Below are positions 8,438-14,381 of a stretch of 14,381 bases of DNA, piece by piece. This DNA comes from Neonectria sp. B-13 (lineage: Eukaryota; Ascomycota; Sordariomycetes; Hypocreales; Nectriaceae), in assembly GCA_002682825.1 (NCBI GenBank), contig NOKP01000073.1:9008-23388 (forward strand), in the 5' to 3' direction. Under the pieces are notes generated by a model, which saw nothing but the letters and a program-made list of their open reading frames with translations, did no database searches and was not told the DNA's origin. Position 1 is the stretch's first letter; every line of letters starts with the position of its first letter. The translations under genes and the position numbers were made by a program.

Positions 8438-8540
8438 TAACTTACAAGTTGCATTTTATAATAAATTCCCTATCCTTATTAGGATTTATAGGTAATAACG
8501 TTCAAGTAAAAAGGCTATTTTGAAAGATATAGACTTTAGA

Positions 8541-8740
8541 TTATTCTGCCTCTTCAAAATAAAAGTCTAGTCGATTACAGAGATCTTGACTGCTAATTGG
8601 CTGTCTTGGGGTTGAAGGTGGGGCTGTAGAAGAGATAGAGGCTGCCCTAAGGCTAGAAGACTGAACACTAGTGTCAGAATCACTATATTGCTCATTTTGA
8701 TCCTCAGACTCAATTAGCTCATTAAAGCTAGAGTCATACA
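8541..8740 (-). pseudogene. C-terminal fragment of an unidentified protein, cut by a hAT end
   Basis: An open minus-strand frame of about 66 codons enters from the hAT end at 8741 and stops at TAA 8541. It is rich in Ser, Glu and Asp (SSFNELIESEDQNEQYSDSD) and ends LCNRLDFYFEEAE. With no start codon of its own, it is best read as the tail of a longer frame into which the hAT element at 8741 inserted. It is probably itself part of an older transposon; I do not recognise the family. Confidence 0.4.
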
Positions 8741-8954
8741 CAGGGTTGTCAAATTAATTAGTATTTAGTGTATTAAATTAGTATTTAATTAGTATTTATA
8801 CTAATTAATTAATTAGTATTTGAATATTTTAAAATACTAATTTAATTATACTCAAATATACTAATTCCTACTATTAAGACTACTAAAGAAAGTAATTATA
8901 TAAGCTTTTAAAGACTATATAAATAATAATAGCTTATATTATTAGAAAGTATTA

Positions 8955-9004
8955 ACGTGTGTGATAAGCGAGTCGGACAGACAAGTGAGTCGGACAAAAA
9001 TCCC
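8955..9004. repeat. Left terminal inverted repeat of element C (word TCGGACA)
   Basis: ACGTGTGTGATAAGCGAG, TCGGACA, GACAAGTGAG, TCGGACA, AAAATCCC. Identical in inverted form to 10765-10814. Confidence 0.97.
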
Positions 9005-9052
9005 TTAACTCTCTCTCTTTTCATTCAATCAATTATTTCTTAACCATCAAAC

Positions 9053-10708
9053 ATGCCACAATTAAGCAAAGAGGCAAATATACTTCTTGCCCTCCAGGCT
9101 CTTCAGAATGACCCTAAATTATGGATCCGACCGGCTGCAAGGATATACAAAGTCCCTCTTAGTACCCTCTATGACCGATATTATGGTAAACCTTCTCGAA
9201 GTGATATTATCCCTAAGTTGCGCAAACTATCTGATCTAGAGGAATAGATAATTATTCAATTCATCTTTGACCTAGATTCGCGAGGGTTTCCCCTGCGACT
9301 GTGTGATGTTGAAGAAATGGCCAATCGACTGCTTGCTGACCGCGACGCGTTACCTGTCGGTAAGCGTTGGGCTTCCAACTTCGTTAGGCGATAACCAGAG
9401 CTTAAGATGTGTTTTTTTCGTAAATACGACTATCAGAGGGCTAAATGCGAAGATCCGACCGTTATTCGCAATTGGTTCGCGCTTATAGTGAATACAATTG
9501 CGAAATATGGTATTACCCTTGCTGATATCTATAACTTTGATGAGACCGGCTTTATGATGGGCATTATTGTAAGTGGAATGGTTGTTACAGGCGTAGAAAG
9601 GCGTGGAAACCCGAAATCGGTCCAGCCTAGAAACCGAGAATGGGTTACGGTCATTCAGGCGATCAATGCGGAAGGCTGGGCGATCCAGCCGTTCATTGTG
9701 GTTGTGGGCTAATATTACCTTGCTAGCTGGTATCAGGAAAGCAACCTCCTGGGCGATTGGGCTATTGCAACGACTCAAAATGGCTGGACCGACAATAAGA
9801 CAGGTCTTGAGTGGCTCAAGCACTTTGACCAGCATACAAAGGCCCGATCAATCGGTCGCTATCGTCTTCTGATCCTCGATGGGCATGAAAGTTACCACTC
9901 GGTCGACTTTGAGAAATATTGCGAAGAGAACCACATCATTACGCTTTGTATGCCGCCTCATTCGTCTCATCTACTTCAGCCTCTTGACGTCGGGTGCTTT
10001 GGGCCGCTGAAAAAGGCATACGGTCGGGAGATTGAGCATCTGATCAGATGCTCTATCACCTACGTTTCAAAGACTGAGTTCTTTCCGGCCTTTTATACCG
10101 CCCACCAAGCTGCTATTACAAAGAGTAATATTGAGGGGGGTTTTCGAGGGGCTGGACTTGTTCCTTTAGACCCAGAAAATGTCATATCAAAGCTTGATGT
10201 GCAGCTATGGACTCCAATACCGGTTGAGGAGGAGGTTAGCCTCCCTGACCCTTGGGTCTCAAAGACTCCAAAGACAGTCCTTGAGGCTAGCTCTCAGTCT
10301 GAATACCTTGAAAGACGAATCAGAAGGCATTAAAGCAGCTCCCCGGCATCTATTCTTGAGGCGCTTGCATCATTTTCTAAGGGAACAACAGCAATAATGC
10401 ATCAAATGGCATTATTAAAGTCTGAGAATCAGATCCTTCGACAGGCGAATGAGACCCTTAGTAAGCGGCGCAAAGCGAAAAGAAGCCGCCTACAGAATAG
10501 AGGGAAGATGACTGTAGAGGAGGGAAGGAAAGCAATTGATCAGATGGATGTTAATACGCAGATACAGGCTGAATCGTCGAAAAGTGGTGGTCAAGGAGGG
10601 TTAGTGCGACCGAAGGAAAGGTGCTGTAGAACTTGCGGAAAGACTGGTCATAATGCAAGGACCTGTCAGGTTGTTATTGAGACGTCTGAAGAAGAGTGTA
10701 GTGATTAG
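9053..10708 (+). pseudogene. Pogo-family transposase of element C, four in-frame stops
   Basis: A single frame of 552 codons from ATG 9053 (MPQLSKEANILLALQ) to TAG 10706-10708. It has a psq-type HTH (about residues 1-55), a CENP-B type HTH (about 60-130), and a DDE domain with D163 (NFDETGF), D276 (LILDGH) and D312 (HLLQPLD). The last two are separated by 35 residues, the DD35D spacing of Fot1-like elements. A basic region (SKRRKAKRSRLQNR) and a CCHC zinc knuckle (C525, C528, H533, C538) close the protein. In-frame stops are at 9245 (TAG), 9392 (TAA), 9710 (TAA) and 10331 (TAA). At 9245, 9710 and 10331 copy B has CAG or CAA, so a single C-to-T change explains the stop; 9392 needs two changes relative to copy B. 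There is no frameshift. It sits on the opposite strand from copy B. Confidence 0.95.
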
Positions 10709-10764
10709 TTTTAATTGATTGAATGCTTTGTTATGTTTTTATTTTGTATTATCTTTGAAGGGTT

Positions 10765-10814
10765 GGGATTTTTGTCCGACTCACTTGTCTGTCCGACTCG
10801 CTTATCACACACGT
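10765..10814. repeat. Right terminal inverted repeat of element C (word TCGGACA)
   Basis: Exact inverted copy of 8955-9004, followed by the TA target duplication. Confidence 0.97.
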
Positions 10815-10841
10815 TATTCTTATTAATATTTTTCATATTCT

Positions 10842-11440
10842 ATTAGTATTACTATAAATAATCTTATTTTAACTCTATTTAAAGTCTGAACTTTAATTAT
10901 TAATTTCTAACATTGAGTAATTAGAAAAGAGTAATATTAGCTTATTAGAAATAGATAGCTAAACTTAGATTAGGTATTTAGATAAGACTAATAGTACTAT
11001 TTATAATTCTTATCTTCTCGATTTATTATTAGTTAAACTATCTTTTATTAAAGTCTTTATTTCTTACTTTATTTAATTTCCAGATTTAGGTAATTAGGAA
11101 AAGGGTTATATAAGCTTATTAAAAATATATAATTAAAGTTAGGCTGAATATATAGATAAGACTAATAGTAAGATATAATATTATAATCTTTACTATTTTT
11201 TATCCATCTTTTAAGCTATCTTTTACTAAAGTCTTTATCTATTATTTTAACTACTTCTTAACTTAAGGTAACTAGGAAAAGGGTAGTATAAGCCTATTAA
11301 AAATAGATAAGTAAAACAAGGTTAAGCATCTAAATAAGACTAATAGTAGTATATACTATTAACTTTATTCTTTATTTCTTAATCTTATTAAGCTTTTATC
11401 CCATAAAATTTCTACTTTTTACTTAATGTAAATTCTAATA
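10842..11440. repeat. Degenerate ~175-bp tandem array in the hAT 3' region
   Basis: Three successive blocks carry GTAAYTAG-R-AAA near the start and AAGACTAATAGTA near the end. The latter motif starts at 10984, 11158 and 11336 (spacing 174 and 178), and the former at 10917, 11090 and 11269. Partial copies flank the array. The units are very AT-rich and lack reading frames. They lie 3' of the hAT transposase gene, between it and the left hAT end. Confidence 0.8.
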
Positions 11441-11554
11441 GTAAGAAATTAGGAATAAGATAATATTAGAAAATAAGCTTAAAAGCTTTATAAGAGATAG
11501 TAATAGACTATAATAAGATTTAAACTAGGAAATAAGAAACCTAACTAAATAACA

Positions 11555-12411
11555 CTAATCTAACTCAATTTGCTCAATTTCCTCTTCAACTTCCTCTTCC
11601 CTATTTAGCTCTTCCTCTTCCTTCTTAAGGTCATTAAAGCTCTTATTCTAGCTTTTTAGTGACATTAGCTGCTTTACTGTATTAGGTAAAAGCCTATTTC
11701 TAGACTTGGTAATAATATTATTACTAATAGAAAAGGTGCTTTCAATAGCAGCTGATGTAGTACGAATAGCTAAATAGCGTCGAGCTAATATAGCTAGATT
11801 GGGAAAGTGAATTAAGTTATTTCTTCAATATTCTAGTACATTAGTCTATTAAATTAAGCTTAGTAATTAAGGTAATATAAATAGCTTAAATAGGAAATAC
11901 TAACCTTTTTAGGTAAGACTGCTTCATTTAGATAAGTAAGATATTCCTCTTCGTTAGGAACATTACTTATATAAAATTCATTTTCAGACCCTTCATCCGA
12001 AGATAATTTATCTTCTAAGGAAGGGTCTTGACCTAATTCATCAAAGGATAAATTAGACCCAATTGGCTGTTGAAAATCCCGTCTTTGAAGCCTAATTCTA
12101 TTAGATAATTAGTAATAAGATACTAAAATTAAAAATAGCCTATAGGTTAAATAACTTACTTTTGATAATCAGCCTTAAATAGGCTAATTAAGTCCTGACT
12201 AATATAAGGATAAAAAGCTAATAAGCGATTTTCTTTAAAGTGCATTAGCTTAAACCTAGGGTCTAAGATAATACTAAAGAGATAGGGCTTATAGCTAGTT
12301 ATATTCCTATTAGTAAGCTGCCGAGCGAAATATTTCTCAAGCTTAATTAAGCCAGCTTGAATAGCTTGGGATAGCTTTAAATTGCTAGGTAATCCTTTAA
12401 GGTAAAACAGT
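11555..12411 (-). pseudogene. hAT transposase, C-terminal part with dimerisation domain
   Basis: Reading leftward: exon 12411-12160 (KLEKYFARQL, ILDPRFKLMHF), intron 12159-12098 (62 bp, GTAAGT...TAG), exon 12097-11905 (acidic linker ending YLNEAVLPKK), intron 11904-11846 (59 bp, GTTAGT, TACTAAG branch), exon 11845-11555. The last exon is the hAT C-terminal dimerisation domain (FPNLAILARRYLAI, TSAAIESTFS, RNRLLPNTVKQLM), followed by a Glu-rich tail. TGA at 11825-11827 and TAG at 11648-11650 stand where Trp is expected (after EY and after LKS), so both fit TGG mutated by C-to-T on the opposite strand. The BED finger and catalytic N-terminal half are missing beyond 12411. Confidence 0.88.
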
Positions 12412-12629
12412 TATCCTGTTTTATCTTATTATTTAAAACACCTTCCAGTTTTATCTAGCTAGCTAGGACAGCTTCCAGTTTCATCTAACTAGTTCTTAAT
12501 TTAATGAAGATATAACTGTTACTATTATTTATAATTAGTCATTAGTCAGACTAATTTCTGACTTTTTTAGTCATGACTTAATAATTCACTGCCTTAAGTC
12601 ATTGACTGCTTACTGGAATCACAACCCTG
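12412..12629. mobile_element. Right end region of a second hAT element (repeat word AGTCA/TGACT)
   Basis: It ends TCACAACCCTG at 12619-12629, the inverse of CAGGGTTGTGA, and is followed by ATAAGTAA. The last 100 bp carry about seven copies of AGTCA or TGACT. Further in there is a threefold repeat of RGATRAAACTGGAAG type (about 12405-12495, minus strand). No left partner was found, so the border at 12412 is only where hAT coding sequence stops. Confidence 0.6.
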
Positions 12630-12637
12630 ATAAGTAA

Positions 12638-13021
12638 TATAAAAGGTGATATATTTTGAAAGTATAATTAATAAATTCATCAAAGGGCTTTCAAGTTAAT
12701 AGTTAAACGAGTATATATATATATTATATTTAATTATAGAAAATAGATTAAATACTAAGATTTATACTAAGCTATATAATCTTATTAGCTCCATCTCATA
12801 TAGCTTTTAATGTACTTAATTATAATTTCAGATTTTGTATATTTAGTACAATTTGTACTAAGATACTAAAAGATTTCGTATTAGTACAGGCCTATAGTAA
12901 CTAATTAGAAATTAGTATTAGTTGGTACATACTAGTAAAAAAGTTAGTTAGTACTAGTACGGGCCTGTACTAACTAAATACTAATTTCAATTAGTATGTG
13001 CTAACTAGTTTCACAACCCTG
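12638..13021. mobile_element. Right end region of a third hAT element (repeat word AGTAC/GTACT)
   Basis: It ends TCACAACCCTG at 13011-13021, followed by AATATAGT (13022-13029). The final 180 bp contain repeated AGTAC/GTACT and CTAACTA motifs, and the rest is AT-rich with a short (TA)n run near 12713-12725. No coding sequence was recognised and the left border is uncertain. Confidence 0.55.
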
Positions 13022-13126
13022 AATATAGTACTTTCTTCCCTCTTAACTGATATTAAATAAGCTACTACTTATTAAACTATCTATTAAGTTACTTTTAAAC
13101 TACGTATTAAGCTATTCTTTCTTACG

Positions 13127-13718
13127 ATGGATTATACTAGCAATTATAATCCTTCACCTTCAGTTTCAGATCTTGAAACTAACCCTTTTTCAGAATCTAT
13201 TTCATCTGAATTAGAAAATCCTATTAATTTAGGTATTTCTATTAGATGAAAATACTGGATTAGATTGTGGAATAGCCTCTTCTTCTACTTCAATTAGCCA
13301 AAATAATGATATAAATTCCAGAATCTGTATTTTCAAGAATGGCTTATTTAAGCAGACTATATTACCTAATGAAGAAGGTAATAATATAGAAATGCAGGTT
13401 GAATGTACAATGTAGGCATTTTATCTATTTCTTCTTTATCTATTTCTAATATACTAATTAATATTTAGGTAGAATTATAAGAAGATTGAAAAGATTAAAG
13501 GACTTCAATCTTCTAATTATATAAGGCAATATCAATTTAAGCATCCAGAAATTGCTTATAATAAGAAAACTGAATTAACTAAGAAAAGAAGTAAGTTCTT
13601 TTTCTTTAATATATGAATTTAAATACTAACTAATTAATAGAAGTTGTTGTAAAGAAAATAAGAACTTTTTTACTTTGGGTATAAATAGAAAAGCTCGGCT
13701 TAATCCCTCTGTTACAAA
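13127..13718 (+). pseudogene. hAT-type transposase N-terminus with BED-like finger, cut at 13719
   Basis: ATG 13127 opens a Ser/Glu-rich leader (MDYTSNYNPSPSVSDLETNP) that shifts frame at about 13246. It continues through ICIFKNGLFKQT to an intron 13412-13468 (57 bp, TACTAAT branch). Next is a BED-finger-like stretch (GLQSSNYIRQYQFKHPEIA) and a second intron 13591-13640 (GTAAGT, ACTAAC, TAG). The codon after the first splice is TAG where Trp would fit. The last exon phase is off by one, so at least two lesions exist besides the stop. The frame is then severed by the next hAT end at 13719. The rest of this gene is not in the window. The hAT assignment rests on context and the BED-like pattern. 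Confidence 0.6.
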
Positions 13719-14182
13719 CAGGGTTGTGAAATAAGTTCGTCCATTTTGGACTAACTAAGGACTAGTTTAAATTAGTTAGTCTTTAGTTAGTTTTTAGTCC
13801 ACTAAGACTAGTTTAAGTCCAAGGGTACACTAACTAATTAGAAATAAGTCTTTAGTTAGTCCTTAGTCCAAAAAACTAGTCCAAGTCTAAGTCCAAGCCT
13901 GGACTAACTAAAAACTAGTTTTCTAGTCCATTAGTCCAAAATAAGTCCTAAGAAATAGACTTTTAATAAAATAAAACTAATTATTAAATTAACTAATTAA
14001 CTAATTAACTAATTAACTAATTAACTAATTAACTAAGTAATTAGCTAATCCTATTACTTAAATTACTAGTAAATTATAATTGTAGATTAGTAACTAATAA
14101 TAGGATTCATAACTTATAATTGCTAATTACTAATTCAAGCAAGAGGATTAATAAATCTCTATTGCTAATTACTAATTTAAGG
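13719..14182. mobile_element. Left end of a fourth hAT element (repeat word AGTCC/GGACT)
   Basis: CAGGGTTGTGA starts at 13719 and is preceded by GTTACAAA (13711-13718), a candidate 8-bp duplication. Within the first 240 bp I count about twelve AGTCC or GGACT copies, many inside TTAGTTAGTCC / GGACTAACTAA. It continues as AT-rich DNA with an octamer microsatellite and a short duplicated block (ATTGCTAATTACTAATT at about 14117 and 14161) until element E. No gene was seen. Confidence 0.65.
13987..14034. repeat. Octamer microsatellite (AATTAACT)6
   Basis: Six perfect head-to-tail copies of AATTAACT. Confidence 0.97.
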
Positions 14183-14184
14183 TA

Positions 14185-14381
14185 ACGTACATGATAAGCG
14201 AGTGGAACAGACAAGCGAGTGGAACAGCTTTATCAACCCTCAAAATAGAAACCGCCATAAAAACACAAATAAACCATCTAATCAATTAAACTACTCACTA
14301 TACTCTTCCCCAGATGTCTCAATCACTACCTGACATGTTCTTGCATTATGTCCGGTCTTGCTGCATACTCCACAGCGCCTA
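14185..14381 (-). mobile_element. Pogo-family element E, left end only
   Basis: TA lies at 14183-14184. The end 14185-14226 has the outer block ACGTACATGATAAGCGAG and TGGAACA twice. The following sequence is nearly identical to element B from 6675 on. It is cut by the window edge. Confidence 0.95.
14291..14381 (-). CDS. Pogo-family transposase of element E, last 29 residues
   Basis: The frame ends at TAG 14291-14293 and encodes the C-terminal zinc knuckle CGVCSKTGHNARTC (CX2CX4HX4C) plus an acidic tail (ETSGEEYSE). It is open over the visible part, so the state of the rest of the gene is unknown. It matches the C-termini of copies B and C closely. Confidence 0.85.
   Translation of the reverse strand, partial: RRCGVCSKTGHNARTCQVVIETSGEEYSE

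Larger units (their letters stand above)
8955..10814 (+). mobile_element. Pogo-family element C, 1860 bp, full length
   Basis: TA lies at 8953-8954 and 10815-10816. The terminal inverted repeats are perfect over 50 bp (8955-9004 and 10765-10814), with word TCGGACA used twice in each end. It contains one intronless transposase frame on the plus strand whose only visible defects are four stop codons. Identical ends and a frame without indels suggest a recent insertion into the older hAT element. Confidence 0.96.
8741..12411 (-). mobile_element. hAT element with minus-strand transposase, interrupted by element C
   Basis: The left end CAGGGTTGTC at 8741 is preceded by GTCATACA, a candidate 8-bp duplication. 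It is followed by ATTAGTATTT-type subterminal repeats (8750-8830), AT-rich DNA containing a ~175-bp tandem array (mostly right of element C), and the 3' part of a hAT transposase gene (11555-12411). Removing element C leaves about 1.8 kb. The 5' part of the gene and the right end are missing: the coding sequence stops being recognisable at about 12411, where another hAT end region begins. Confidence 0.65.

Noticed and set aside
9350..9835. Minus-strand open frame of 161 codons
   Set aside because: It is the complement of the element C transposase catalytic region.
9050..10710. Stop codons in element C as programmed recoding or an altered genetic code
   Set aside because: Both TAG and TAA are used, three sites have C-to-T explanations, and copy B has Gln at those sites. 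Neighbouring genes use normal stops.
8741..12629. One complete hAT element from 8741 to 12629
   Set aside because: The flanking octamers (GTCATACA and ATAAGTAA) do not match, and the subterminal words at the two ends differ, so these are probably ends of different elements.
13987..14034. Octamer repeat as a CRISPR or telomere-like array
   Set aside because: Units are contiguous without spacers and are AT-rich (AATTAACT), unlike fungal TTAGGG telomeres.

Overview
The window looks like nuclear DNA of a filamentous ascomycete (Pezizomycotina). It has short GT-AG introns of 45-62 bp with CTAAC-like branch points. It carries intron-bearing Fot1/pogo and hAT transposons whose coding frames are broken mainly by C-to-T type stop codons, and it holds a fungal BAH-PHD chromatin gene. 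No tRNA, rRNA, CRISPR or prokaryotic feature was seen.

Layout. Positions 1-1049 (minus) are most of a Fot1-like transposase pseudogene that runs off the left edge. Positions 1632-3016 (plus) are an apparently intact five-exon gene of unknown function (398 aa), preceded by a TATA box. Positions 3417-4812 (minus) are an intact four-exon gene for a 409-aa BAH-PHD protein of the EPR-1 type, whose relatives read H3K27 methylation. A 25-bp minisatellite lies at 5400-5474. A short coding-like stretch at 5872-6040 is cut by a transposon end. At 6041 the base composition changes abruptly, and everything to the right is nested transposable elements in AT-rich DNA.

The nest holds remnants of several hAT elements, recognised by CAGGGTTGTGA-type ends, a hAT transposase C-terminus (11555-12411) and a hAT transposase N-terminus (13127-13718). 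Younger Tc1/mariner-pogo elements sit inside them at TA sites: a 417-bp MITE (A, 6134-6550), two near full-length copies (B, 6633-8437; C, 8955-10814) and the start of another (E, 14185 to the edge). B itself contains a 140-bp solo-LTR-like insertion with a 5-bp target duplication.

The most interesting signal is in the ends of the pogo family. Every end has a conserved outer block, then a 7-bp word, a linker, and the same 7-bp word again 17 bp further in. The word differs between elements (CGTCGCA, TGGAACA, TGCACCA, TCGGACA). The putative DNA-recognition helix of the transposase is also the most diverged part of the B and C proteins. This looks like a coevolving transposase-end specificity code. 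The hAT ends show a similar element-specific repeated word. All readings were made by eye from the sequence; no database search was run.
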